Part shown: positions 39,195 through 49,400 of the stretch, piece after piece | How the letters are laid out: each line of letters begins with the position of its first letter | How positions within the stretch are numbered: position 1 is the stretch's first letter | Assembly (NCBI RefSeq): GCF_004117935.1 | Contig: NZ_SDOY01000164.1 | Location: 1-64,000, forward strand | DNA length: 64,000 bases | DNA from: Streptomyces roseicoloratus | GTDB taxonomy: Bacteria > Actinomycetota > Actinomycetes > Streptomycetales > Streptomycetaceae | Direction: 5' to 3' | Notes under the pieces: model-generated | Databases searched by the model: none | What the model was told of the DNA's origin: nothing | The model's input: the letters and a program-made list of their open reading frames with translations, nothing else | Program-made: the position numbers and the translations under genes

Positions 39195-40154
39195 ATGAAG
39201 CCGCGTTGCGCCATCCTCGACGACTACCAGGGCGTCGCCCTCTCCTCCGCCGACTGGAGCCCGCTCGACGGCCGGGTCGACGTGCGCGTCCTACGGGAGC
39301 ACCTCACCGACCGGGACGCCCTCGTCGCCGCCGTCGAGGACTGCGAGATCCTCGTGGTGATGCGCGAGCGGACCCCGCTCGACGCCGACCTCCTCGCCCG
39401 CCTCCCCCGGCTGCGGCTGATCGTCACCTCCGGCATGCGCAACGCCTCGATCGACGTCGCCGCCGCCCGCGCCCGCGGCGTCGTCGTCTGCGGTACGGCC
39501 AGCGCCTCCGAACCGCCCACCGAGCTGACCTGGGCGCTGATCCTGGGCCTGGCCCGGCAGGTGCACACGGAGCACCGGGCGATGCGCGAGGGCGGGCCGT
39601 GGCAGTCCACGGTCGGCCTCGACCTCGCGGGCCGGGTCCTCGGCCTCGTCGGTCTCGGCAAGATCGGCGGCCGGGTGGCGCGGATCGGCCTCGCCTTCGG
39701 CATGGACGTGGTCGCCTGGAGCCCCCACCTCACCGACGAGCGGGCCGCCGAGCACGGCGTGCGGCGCGCCGGCGGCCTCCACGAGCTGCTCGGCGCCGCC
39801 GACGTCGTCTCGCTGCACCTGGTGCTCTCCGACCGCACCCGCGGGCTGATCGGCGAACCGGAGCTCGCGGCGATGCGCCCGCACGCGTACCTGGTCAACA
39901 CCTCGCGCGCGGGGCTGGTGGACGGTGCCGCGCTGCTGCGGGCGCTGCGCGAGGGACGGATCGCGGGGGCGGGCCTCGACGTGTACGGCACCGAGCCGCT
40001 GCCCGCCGACGACCCGCTGCGCACCCTGCCGAACGTGCTCGCGCTGCCGCATCTCGGGTACGTCACCGAGGCCAACTACGCCCGCTACTTCGGCCAGGCC
40101 GTCGAGGACATCGAGGCATGGCTGGCGGGCGCGCCCGTACGGGAGCTGGGCTGA
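39195..40154 (+). CDS. D-2-hydroxyacid dehydrogenase (NAD-dependent)
   Basis: A 319-aa dehydrogenase with the formate/glycerate fold. The N-terminal catalytic half has CAILDDYQGVAL. The NAD-binding signature is GLVGLGKIGGRVA (about 150-162). The catalytic trio is R in VNTSRAGLVD, E in GTEPLP and H in LPHLGYVTE. It reduces 2-keto acids or oxidises D-2-hydroxyacids; the substrate is not predictable. ATG 39195 is taken, and ATG 39186 is equally possible. Neither has a ribosome binding site, so the mRNA may be leaderless. A terminator at 40293 follows. Confidence 0.88.
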   Translation: MKPRCAILDDYQGVALSSADWSPLDGRVDVRVLREHLTDRDALVAAVEDCEILVVMRERTPLDADLLARLPRLRLIVTSGMRNASIDVAAARARGVVVCGTASASEPPTELTWALILGLARQVHTEHRAMREGGPWQSTVGLDLAGRVLGLVGLGKIGGRVARIGLAFGMDVVAWSPHLTDERAAEHGVRRAGGLHELLGAADVVSLHLVLSDRTRGLIGEPELAAMRPHAYLVNTSRAGLVDGAALLRALREGRIAGAGLDVYGTEPLPADDPLRTLPNVLALPHLGYVTEANYARYFGQAVEDIEAWLAGAPVRELG

Positions 40155-40262
40155 CGGTCGTACGGGAGCCGGGCCGGCGGTCGTACGGGAGCCGGGCCGA
40201 CGCCCGTACGGGGCCCGGGTTTTCGCCCGTACGACGGCTCGCCCGTACTGCGACGGCTCGCC
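40155..40262. repeat. Repeats after the dehydrogenase gene
   Basis: GGTCGTACGGGAGCCGGGCC(G) occurs at 40157 and 40179 and as diverged CGCCCGTACG(GGG/ACG) units to 40270. All share CGTACG. It is non-coding and between convergent genes. Confidence 0.6.
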
Positions 40263-40292
40263 CGTACGACGACAGCGCTCCCAGGAGCACGC

Positions 40293-40330
40293 GATCGGCC
40301 CCGCACCTCACGTCGGGTGCGGGGCCGATC
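40293..40330. terminator. Bidirectional terminator before cbtA end
   Basis: A perfect 15-bp stem, GATCGGCCCCGCACC / GGTGCGGGGCCGATC, with an 8-base loop, between convergent dehydrogenase and cbtA genes. Confidence 0.85.
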
Positions 40331-40378
40331 GCTTGGCGCGCCGGGAGCCGGGCGCCAGGGGTCGTGGGGTGCGGGCGA

Positions 40379-41218
40379 TCAGGCGGCCGGGGTCGCCGCT
40401 CGGACCGCCTGCGCCGCGGCGGGTCCCGGTGCGAGCAGTCGCTGCGCGAGCAGACCGAAGGCGAGTCCGAAGACCGCCCACAGGACGGCCTGGATGCCCA
40501 GGGTGGCGAGCCTGAAGTCCCACAGCACGGCGGCCGGGAAATCGGGCTTCACGGCGTCGTCGTTGGCGGGCAGGACCGCGCAGGCGATCACGACCGCGGC
40601 GACGAAGCCGGCGCCCGCGACCACGGTCGCGTTCCCGTTGCCGAGGCGCGGGGCGAGCCTGCGGCCCGCGATGACCGCGGCGATGCCGAGCAGCACGCTC
40701 AGCAGGATCATCAGGAAGAAGAGCGTGGTGCGCTTCCCGATGGTGTCCGGGTTGCCGACGGCCGGCGGGGTCGCCGGGTACTTCAGGAACGGCACCAGGT
40801 AGACCGTGGTGAAGGCCGCCGTCGCGACGAGCGCCGCGGTGGCCTTCGGGGTGAACCGGCCCACCCGTCCGAGGACGAAGCAGAACGCCAGGGACGCGAT
40901 GCCGCCGAGCGCGACGCCGTAGACGAGCACACCGGTGGCGAGACCCGCCGTGGACTGCATGTCCCGGCTGACGATCTCCTCCTCCTCGGCGGGCTCCTCG
41001 GCGGCGCCGTGGCCCCCGCCGTGGTCGTGCGCGGTGGCCTGTTCGGCCTTGGCGGCGGCCTCCTCGACGGCGATCGAGGCGTTGACGGACGGCTCACCGG
41101 CGACGTAGGCGACGGCGAAGGCGAACAGTCCGGCGATCAGGCCCGCGAGCATGCCGCGGACCAGGAGCTTTCCCACGAGCGAACCCGTGGGAGCGCTTGG
41201 AGCGGTGGGAGCAGACAT
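40379..41218 (-). CDS. cbtA: CbtA-family cobalt transporter subunit
   Basis: A 279-aa membrane protein with about six helices. It has the CbtA layout: LLVRGMLAGLIAGLFAFAVAYVAGEPSV, then a cytosolic or periplasmic loop with His/Glu (HDHGGGHGAAEEPAEEEE), which could bind metal. GVLVYGVALGGIASLAFCFVLGRVG follows, and the end has LGIQAVLWAVFGLAFGLLAQR. Paired with CbtB, it is predicted to import Co2+ for vitamin B12. The operon follows a cobalamin riboswitch. ATG 41218 lies 14 bp after the cbtB stop. Confidence 0.9.
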   Translation of the reverse strand: MSAPTAPSAPTGSLVGKLLVRGMLAGLIAGLFAFAVAYVAGEPSVNASIAVEEAAAKAEQATAHDHGGGHGAAEEPAEEEEIVSRDMQSTAGLATGVLVYGVALGGIASLAFCFVLGRVGRFTPKATAALVATAAFTTVYLVPFLKYPATPPAVGNPDTIGKRTTLFFLMILLSVLLGIAAVIAGRRLAPRLGNGNATVVAGAGFVAAVVIACAVLPANDDAVKPDFPAAVLWDFRLATLGIQAVLWAVFGLAFGLLAQRLLAPGPAAAQAVRAATPAA

Positions 41219-41232
41219 GGTGCGGTGACCCC

Positions 41233-41460
41233 TCAGTGGCAGGGGAAACCGAGCAGGTGGCGACCGTCGTGCACCCACTCGTGCACGTCGCTGCCCGCGA
41301 TCAGGGAGGTGGCACCCTGCTCGGCACCGACGAAGTAGAGGGCGACGAGCGCCAGGATGCCGATGAACGCCGCCCACGGGAGCACCGCGCGGACCGGCAG
41401 GGAGACCGGGGCGACGGACGGGGTGGACGTGACGGCGGGCGACGCAATGGCCTCGGCCAT
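41233..41460 (-). CDS. cbtB: CbtB-family cobalt transporter subunit
   Basis: A 75-aa single-helix protein. The helix is VLPWAAFIGILALVALYFVG, and the C-terminal metal-binding tail reads DVHEWVHDGRHLLGFPCH, the diagnostic CbtB motif with three His and a Cys. It works with CbtA in cobalt uptake. It is the first gene after the cobalamin riboswitch, and GGAGGTTCC before ATG 41460 is the ribosome binding site likely hidden when the riboswitch binds B12. Confidence 0.92.
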   Translation of the reverse strand: MAEAIASPAVTSTPSVAPVSLPVRAVLPWAAFIGILALVALYFVGAEQGATSLIAGSDVHEWVHDGRHLLGFPCH

Positions 41461-41469
41461 GGTGGAACC

Positions 41470-41615
41470 TCCTCGGGAACGCGCGTCCCATACGGTGGTG
41501 CGCGACGACGGTCGTCGGGTCTGACTCGCCGCCCCGCGGGCTGGGGGCGGCTCACAGTGGCGCGACCGTGCCGGACTTGCACCGGGCTTCCGTCTCGCCG
41601 TCGTCGTTCTGTGGA
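41470..41615 (-). ncRNA. Cobalamin riboswitch upstream of cbtBA
   Basis: On the minus strand the conserved core reads GGAAGCCCGGTGCAAGTCCGG (one base beyond a short motif; it lies at 41572-41592), then CACGGTCGCGCCACTGTGAG (to 41552). This is the invariant B12-box region (GCCACTG) with the AAGCC-GGTG-AA-TCC block. A G+C-rich hairpin follows (GCCGCCCCCAGCCCGCGGGGCGGC) before the cbtB ribosome binding site. The likely mechanism is to switch off translation or transcription when adenosylcobalamin is plentiful. Edges are approximate. Confidence 0.88.
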
Positions 41616-41699
41616 AATGTCGACTGACCGTACCGCGCCGGACACTCCGCGCCAAGGGCGCGGGGAGCGGCGCCCGATGAATTGAGGGATGTATCACCC

Positions 41700-42344
41700 A
41701 TGGCACCCGCCGAGCCCGTGACGCCCATGGCATCCGCCGGGTCCGCCTCACCCACGGCACCCACCGGGTCCGTCCCGTCCGGCGCCGCCTCGGCCACGAC
41801 CGTACGGCTCTCCCTCGTCGCTCCCGCCGTGAACACCGCCCTGCGCGAGGCCAGGTTCGACGACTCGGGGCCGGTGGAGCCCGTGGGCCGGGGGCCGTTG
41901 GCGGTGTCGGCGGGCACCCTGGTGCTCCGCTCGCCGTCCGGGCGGTGCCGGGCGACCGCCGAGGCGCTGGGCCTGCCGGACGTCCCGGCCGAGGAGGCGC
42001 TCGCCGGGTGTGCGATGGGACGGTGGCAGGGCCGGACCCTCGCCGAAATCGCCGCCGAGGACGCGGAGTCGACGGCCGCGTGGCTGTCCGACCCGGCCGC
42101 CGCGCCGCACGGCGGCGAGTCGCTGCGGGAGCTGCGGGCCCGGGTCGGCGCCTGGGTGGCGGGCCTGGAGCCCGGCCGCGTCCTGGTGTTCGCCGAACCC
42201 GACGTGATCCGCGCGGCGGTCGCCCACGCGCTGGGCGCCCCTGAGGAGGTCTTCTGGCGGCTGGACGTACGCCCGCTGCAGTGCGTGGAACTGTCCGGGC
42301 GGTCCGGCCGCTGGAACCTGCGGCTCGGGGCGCCGCTGCGGTGA
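41700..42344 (+). CDS. Histidine-phosphatase-fold protein lacking the RHG motif
   Basis: A 214-aa protein similar to phosphoglycerate-mutase-like histidine phosphatases: CRATAEALGLPDVPAEEALAGCAMGRWQGRTL in the middle, GGESLRELRARVGAWV, and VVFAEPDVIRAAV-type end, reading VLVFAEPDVIRAAVAHALGAP. The N-terminal R-H-G nucleophile site reads LSLVAPAVNTALREARFDD, so His is absent, and the late catalytic His is also replaced (EPDVIR). It is probably non-catalytic, or uses another chemistry. Its position, divergent from cbtBA, links it to cobalamin genes. ATG 41700 and TTG 41682 are both possible starts. Confidence 0.7.
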   Translation: MAPAEPVTPMASAGSASPTAPTGSVPSGAASATTVRLSLVAPAVNTALREARFDDSGPVEPVGRGPLAVSAGTLVLRSPSGRCRATAEALGLPDVPAEEALAGCAMGRWQGRTLAEIAAEDAESTAAWLSDPAAAPHGGESLRELRARVGAWVAGLEPGRVLVFAEPDVIRAAVAHALGAPEEVFWRLDVRPLQCVELSGRSGRWNLRLGAPLR

Positions 42345-42420
42345 CCGGACCGGAACCGCGAAGGACGGCGGCGGTGGCGTAGCCGGCCGGGGGCGGCGGG
42401 CGCCCTGGCGGCGGCTGCCG

Positions 42421-42777
42421 TCAGCCGAGGCCCGCGCGGGCCAGATCCAGGAACTCCTCGTCCGTCAGGCCCAGTCGGCGTGCCTCGGCCACCAGGGCGT
42501 GCAGCCGCTCCACCAACTGGGCCCGGTCGGGCGCCTGCGCGCCGGGCACGATCACGGCGCCGCGCCCCCGCCTCAGCTCGATCAGACCCTCCTCGCGCAG
42601 CCGCTGATAACCGCGCAGCACGGTATGGACGTTGACGCCGAGCGATTCCGCGAGTTCGCGCGCCGGGGGCAGCCGCTCGCCGGGAGCGGCGGTGCCGTCG
42701 GCGAGGGCGCCGCGCACGCAGGCGGCGATCTGGTCGCCGAGCGGGACGGAGGAGGCGGGGTCGACCCGGAAGAGCAC
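42421..42777 (-). CDS. GntR-family (YtrA-like) regulator
   Basis: A 118-aa short GntR regulator: VPLGDQIAACVRGALADGTAAPGERLPPARELAESLGVNVHTVLRGYQRLREEG region is a complete winged helix (about 10-72). A short helical tail without an effector domain follows, as in the YtrA class. It starts at GTG 42777, 2 bp after the stop of the DUF1648 protein gene. It is therefore second in a two-gene operon and probably represses it through the dyad at 43939. Confidence 0.88.
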   Translation of the reverse strand: MLFRVDPASSVPLGDQIAACVRGALADGTAAPGERLPPARELAESLGVNVHTVLRGYQRLREEGLIELRRGRGAVIVPGAQAPDRAQLVERLHALVAEARRLGLTDEEFLDLARAGLG

Positions 42778-42779
42778 GG

Positions 42780-43919
42780 TCAGATCCTCTCACCGGGAAC
42801 GCCGGGCGCGCTGGAGGCCCCGGGGCCTGCCTCCTTCTCCCTCTCCGTCTCCCTCTCCGTCTCCCTCTCCGTCTCCCTGTCGCTCCGGCTCTCCCTCTGA
42901 ACCTCCTTCGCCCTCGCCGCCAGCGTGTTCAGCAGCGCCGCCGCCGTCTCCCCGTCAGGGACGGTGACCAGGAACTCGAAGCCGTTGGCGCGGCGTACGG
43001 ACAGGGCCTCGCCCGAGCGGAAGAGGAGGGCCGAGCGGTGGGGGCGGGTGCGGTAGCCCCAGCCGCCGAACTCGGCGAAGCCGTCGACCTCCCGGACCGT
43101 CGCGGAGACGATGTCGTCGAGCGGGATCCGGATGCGCGGGCGGTGCAGCACGGCGGGCGTGACCGTCAGGCCGCGGCGGTCCACGGCGACCCGGACCCGG
43201 GACAGCGCGAGGCCCGGCACGCCGACCGCCAGGCCGACGAGGGCGATCAGGGCGTACGGCCAGGGCTCCACCAGCACCGCGAGGACCGGCGCGACCGCCC
43301 CCGCCAGCACGAACACCGCGGAGAGCGCCGTCATCCCGCGCGAGCCGGTCGCGCGGGACCAGCCGGCGACCTCGCCCGCACCGAGTTCGAGCCGAGGCAC
43401 CCGCGACCCGCCGTCGGGGCCGTCCGAGGCGGCCGAGACCGCCGGCTCCGGCGGCACGAGGCCGGTGAGCGCGCGGCCGGCCAGGGCGGCGAGCGCCGCG
43501 ATGCCCGCCACGACGGTGAAGGTGGCGAGCGGCACGGTGACGTCGGCCGGGTCGGTGGCGTCGAGGTTGTCGCGCAGGACGAGGCCGAGCAGTCCGCCCG
43601 CGAATCCCGCGGTGGCCCAGGCGCCCCAGAGCACGGCGCGGCGGGCGAACAGGGTCCATCCCGCCCCGAGGGCCACGAGCAGCCCGGAGCCGAGGGCGGC
43701 GAAGCCCGCGAGCGGGGTGAAGCCGTCGGCCCTGCCGCCGTTCCCGGCGGCGAAGTGCGTGGCCAGCGGGTCCGGGAGCCGGTCGTACCAGAGGGCGAGG
43801 AGGAGCAGGTGGACGCCGAGCGCGAGGACGAACGGCGCGGCGGCGAGCGCACGGACGTGGAGGCGGGGACGGAAGCGGCGACGGGGACGCGGACGGGGCC
43901 GGATGCGGAGACGGTTCAC
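42780..43919 (-). CDS. DUF1648-domain membrane protein
   Basis: A 379-aa protein with several helices. The first helix region, APFVLALGVHLLLLALWYDRLPDPLATHF, is the DUF1648 motif. Four more helices follow, then a soluble PH-like C-terminal domain (VRVAVDRRGLTVTPAVL and AEFGGWGYRTRP). The tail carries RETERETERETEREKE, encoded by 12-bp repeats at about 42836-42890. GTG 43919 has GGAGG 11 bases upstream. It is paired with a YtrA-like regulator, a common arrangement for cell-envelope stress operons. The role is unknown. Confidence 0.82.
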   Translation of the reverse strand: MNRLRIRPRPRPRRRFRPRLHVRALAAAPFVLALGVHLLLLALWYDRLPDPLATHFAAGNGGRADGFTPLAGFAALGSGLLVALGAGWTLFARRAVLWGAWATAGFAGGLLGLVLRDNLDATDPADVTVPLATFTVVAGIAALAALAGRALTGLVPPEPAVSAASDGPDGGSRVPRLELGAGEVAGWSRATGSRGMTALSAVFVLAGAVAPVLAVLVEPWPYALIALVGLAVGVPGLALSRVRVAVDRRGLTVTPAVLHRPRIRIPLDDIVSATVREVDGFAEFGGWGYRTRPHRSALLFRSGEALSVRRANGFEFLVTVPDGETAAALLNTLAARAKEVQRESRSDRETERETERETEREKEAGPGASSAPGVPGERI

Positions 43920-43938
43920 GGGACCAGGACCTCCCTCG

Positions 43939-43966
43939 GTTCTAGTTGTTTGCACTCTACTAGAAC
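43939..43966. promoter_or_regulatory. Dyad upstream of the DUF1648/GntR operon
   Basis: GTTCTAG and CTAGAAC (perfect 7-bp arms) separated by 14 bp, 20 bp before the GTG of the DUF1648 gene. The A+T-rich centre suggests promoter overlap. It is a candidate operator for the GntR protein of the operon. Confidence 0.6.
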
Positions 43967-43992
43967 AATCCCGCACCCGAGAGAGATTCTCG

Positions 43993-44009
43993 CGAGACGA
44001 AGCGTCTTG
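43993..44009. promoter_or_regulatory. CGAGACG dyad, copy A
   Basis: CGAGACG-AAG-CGTCTTG, a 7+7 dyad with one mismatch. It matches the perfect copy at 44048 (55 bp on). It lies in front of the ABC-F gene. Confidence 0.6.
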
Positions 44010-44047
44010 CGAGCACCGACGGGGCGGCGTACGGTGAGTGGCGAACG

Positions 44048-44064
44048 CGAGACGATACGTCTCG
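44048..44064. promoter_or_regulatory. CGAGACG dyad, copy B
   Basis: CGAGACG-ATA-CGTCTCG, a perfect 7+7 dyad with 3-bp spacer, typical of TetR-type operators. It lies about 57 bp before the ABC-F start. No TetR gene is adjacent, so the regulator must act from elsewhere. Confidence 0.65.
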
Positions 44065-44120
44065 GCTCGCAACCTCACCGCTCGACTCGCCCCGCTCCCT
44101 TCTCCCTCCCGGAGGCCACC

Positions 44121-45804
<1,684 letters not shown>

Positions 45805-45827
<23 letters not shown>

Positions 45828-46341
45828 ACGTGGGCTGGTCGAAGGTGGGCACCGGGACGACGGTCACGGGGTCGCCCGGCTGCCACGCGGGCGGCGGCTT
45901 GTAAGGGGGCGGCGTCGGACGCGGCGGGGCCGGCGGCGGGTTCGGGCCCGCGTAGATGTTCTGCGGCTCCGACGCCGTCCGCTTCGTCACGCCGGTCTTG
46001 CCGCCGGTCTTCGCACCGGTCTTCCCGCCCGTCGGGTACGGCTTGGGCGAGCCGCTGATGGCGGGCCGCGTCCGGAGGTCCGACGGCGTTCCGGACGGCT
46101 TCGGCTTCGCGGACCCGGTCGCCGACGGTTCCCCGGGGGGCGTGGCCGACGGGCTCGGCGAGCCGGTGGGCGTCGCCGAGCCGGTGGCGCCCGGCTTCCG
46201 GTCCTTGCCGTCGCCGGAACCCGAGCCCGAGCCCGAGCAGGCTCCCAGGGCCAGGCTCAGGCCGAGCACCACCGACACCGTCACAGCTCCGCGGGCACGC
46301 ACGCCCACCACCCCACCCCTGGTCACGTCCTCGATTCGCAC
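45805..46341 (-). CDS. Proline-rich lipoprotein
   Basis: A 178-aa lipoprotein: signal peptide VTVSVVLGLSLALGAC with lipobox LGAC (Cys about 35), a GSGSGSGDG stretch, Ser/Thr/Pro-rich repeats, a GGKTGAKTGGKTG repeat, and a Pro-rich end with PPPAPPRPTPPPYKPPPAW. It lacks any folded-domain signature and probably spans the cell wall. Its end overlaps the ABC-F gene end by 23 bp (convergent). The function is unknown. Confidence 0.7.
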
Positions 46342-46455
46342 ATAGGTGCGGCCGGGATCGTAACCCGGGCCCGAGGCCGGCCCCGGACCCCGGCCGACCC
46401 CGGCTCCGGCCCGCCCGGGGCCGTGCCCGGACCTCCGCCCACCCCGGCTCCGGCC

Positions 46456-46479
46456 GAGCCCGGACGCCCGTCCGGGCTC
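46456..46479 (-). terminator. Terminator at the end of cobN
   Basis: A perfect 11-bp stem, GAGCCCGGACG / CGTCCGGGCTC, with a 2-base gap. It includes the cobN stop codon on one arm. It ends the minus-strand cobN transcript. Confidence 0.65.
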
Positions 46480-49400
46480 AGTCCTCGTCGCCGCCCTCCA
46501 GGTCGCCCTCCGTCTCCAGGAAGACCTGCCGCAGCGCCGCCAGCGTCTCCGGGTCCGGCTTCTCCCACATGCCGCGGGACTCCGCCTCCAGGAGCCGCTC
46601 GGCGATGCCGTGCAGCGCCCACGGGTTGGCCTCCTTCAGGAAGGCCTGGTTCTCCGCGTCGAGGACGTACTCCTGCGTCAGCTTGTCGTACATCCAGTCG
46701 GCGACCACGCCCGTCGTCGCGTCGTAGCCGAAGAGGTAGTCGACCGTCGCCGCCAGCTCGAACGCGCCCTTGTAGCCGTGGCGGCGCATCGCCTCGATCC
46801 AGCGGGGGTTGACCACGCGGGCGCGGAAGACGCGGCTGGTCTCCTCGACGAGCGTGCGGGTGCGGACCGTCTCCGGACGGGTGGAGTCGCCGATGTACGC
46901 CTCCGGCGCCGTGCCGCGCAGCGCGCGCACCGTCGCCACCATGCCGCCGTGGTACTGGAAGTAGTCGTCCGAGTCGGCGATGTCGTGCTCGCGGGTGTCC
47001 GTGTTCTTCGCCGCGACCGCGATCCGCCGGTACGCCGACTCCATCTCGGCGCGCGCCGGGCGGCCTTCGAGGCCGCGGCCGTACGCGTAGCCGCCCCACA
47101 CCGTGTACACCTCGGCCAGGTCGGCGTCCGTGCGCCAGTCGCGCGAGTCGATCAGCTGCAGCAGGCCCGCCCCGTACGTGCCCGGGCGGGAGCCGAAGAT
47201 GCGGGTGGTGGCGCGGCGCTCGTCGCCGTGCTCGGCCAGGTCGGCCTGGGCGTGGGCGCGCACGTGGTTGTCCTCGGCGGACTCGTCCTCGAGGCCCGCG
47301 ACCAGCCGTACGGCATCGTCGAGAAGCCCGATGACGTGCGGGAACGCGTCCCGGAAGAAGCCGGAGATGCGCAGCGTCACGTCGATGCGCGGGCGGCCCA
47401 GCTCGGCGAGCGGGATCGGCTCCAGGCCGTTCACGCGGCGCGAGGCGTCGTCCCACAGCGGGCGGACCCCGAGCAGCGCGAGCGCCTCGGCGACGTCGTC
47501 GCCGGCGGTGCGCATCGCGCTCGTCCCCCACAGCGACAGGCCGACGGACGTCGGCCACGCGCCGTTGTCGTCGCGGTAGCGGGTGAGCAGCGAGTCCGCG
47601 AGCGCCTGGCCGGTCTCCCACGCGAGGCGGGACGGCACGGCCTTCGGGTCGACCGAGTAGAAGTTGCGGCCGGTCGGCAGCACGTTCACCAGACCGCGCA
47701 GCGGCGAACCGGACGGGCCCGCCGGGACGAACCCGCCGTTCAACGCGTGGACGGCGTGGTCGAGTTCGTCCGTCGTGGCGGCGAGCCGGGGCACGACCTG
47801 GACGGCGGCGAAGTCGAGCACGGCCGCGACCTCCGGGCCGTACCCGGCGGCGACGGCCGCGACGGCGGCCGGGTCCCAGTCCGCCGCCTCCATCGCCTCG
47901 ACCAGCTCCCGGGCCTTCGCCTCCGCCTCGTCGGCGGTCGTCCGGGTCGCGGCCGACTCGTCGAGGCCCAGCGCCTCGCGCAGACCGGGCAGCGCCTGCG
48001 TGCCGCCCCAGATCTGGCGGGCGCGCAGGATCGACAGGACCAGGTTGACCCGGGCCTCGCCGGCCGGGGCGCCGCCGAGGACGTGCAGACCGTCGCGGAT
48101 CTGGGCGTCCTTGACCTCGCACAGCCAGCCGTCGACGTGCAGCAGAAAGTCGTCGAAGCCGTCGTCGTCCGGGCGGTCCGCCATGCCCAGGTCGTGGTCC
48201 AGCTTCGCCGCCTGGATCAGCGTCCAGATCTGCGCGCGGATCGCCGGCAGCTTCGCCGGGTCCATGCTGCTGATCTGCGCGTACTCGTCGAGCAGCTGCT
48301 CCAGGCGCGCGATGTCGCCGTACGAGTCGGCGCGCGCCATCGGCGGGACGAGGTGGTCGACGAGCGTGGCGTGCACCCGGCGCTTGGCCTGGGTGCCCTC
48401 GCCCGGGTCGTTCACGAGGAACGGGTAGACCAGCGGCAGGTCGCCGAGCGCCGCGTCCGGGCCGCACGCGGCGGACAGGCCCGCGTTCTTGCCCGGCAGC
48501 CACTCCAGGTTGCCGTGCTTGCCCAGGTGCACCATGGCGTCGGCGCCGAAGCCGCCGTCCTCGGCGCGGGCCGCGATCCAGCGGTAGGCCGCCAGGTAGT
48601 GGTGGGACGGCGGCAGGTCCGGGTCGTGGTAGATCGCGATCGGGTTCTCGCCGAAGCCGCGCGGCGGCTGGATGAGGACCAGCAGGTTCCCGCGGCGCAG
48701 CGCCGCGAGCACGATGTCGCCCTCCGGGTTCCGCGAACGGTCCAGGAACATCTCGCCCGGCGCCGGGCCCCAGTGCTCCTCGACCTGCTCGCGCAGCTCC
48801 CGCGGGAGTTCGGCGTACCAGCGCTTGTAGTCGGCGGCCGGGATGCGGACCGGGTTGCGGGCCAGCTGCTCCTCGGTCAGCCAGTCCTGGTCATGGCCGC
48901 CGGCCTCGATCAGGGCGTAGATCAGCTCGTCGCCGTCACCCGAGACGAGCCCCGGGATGTCCTCCTCCGGCCCGAAGTCGTAGCCCTCCGCCCGCAGCCT
49001 GCGGAGCAGGGCGACGGCGGAGGCCGGGGTGTCGAGGCCGACCGCGTTGCCGATGCGGGAGTGCTTCGTCGGGTACGCGGAGAGGACCAGCGCCAGTTTC
49101 TTCCGGGCGTTCGGGATGTGCCGGAGCCGGGCGTGGCGCACGGCGATGCCGGCGACGCGGGCGGCGCGCTCGGCGTCGGCCACGTACGCCGGGAGGCCGT
49201 CCTCGTCGATCTCCTTGAAGGAGAACGGGACGGTGATGAGCCGGCCGTCGAACTCCGGCACCGCGACCTGGCTCGCGGCGTCCAGCGGCGACAGGCCCTC
49301 GTCGTTCTCCTCCCACGCCGACCGGGAACCCGTCAGGCACAGCGCCTGCAGGACCGGCACGTCCAGCGCGGCGAGCGCGCCCGCGTCCCAGGCCTCCTCG

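Noticed and set aside
39002..41338. 778-aa open frame on the plus strand
   Set aside because: It overlaps the dehydrogenase in another frame and cbtA in antisense; Arg/Pro-rich without family features.
43038..44120. 360-residue extension before the ABC-F protein
   Set aside because: It is antisense to the DUF1648 gene and contains no protein-like sequence; the family N terminus begins at 44121.
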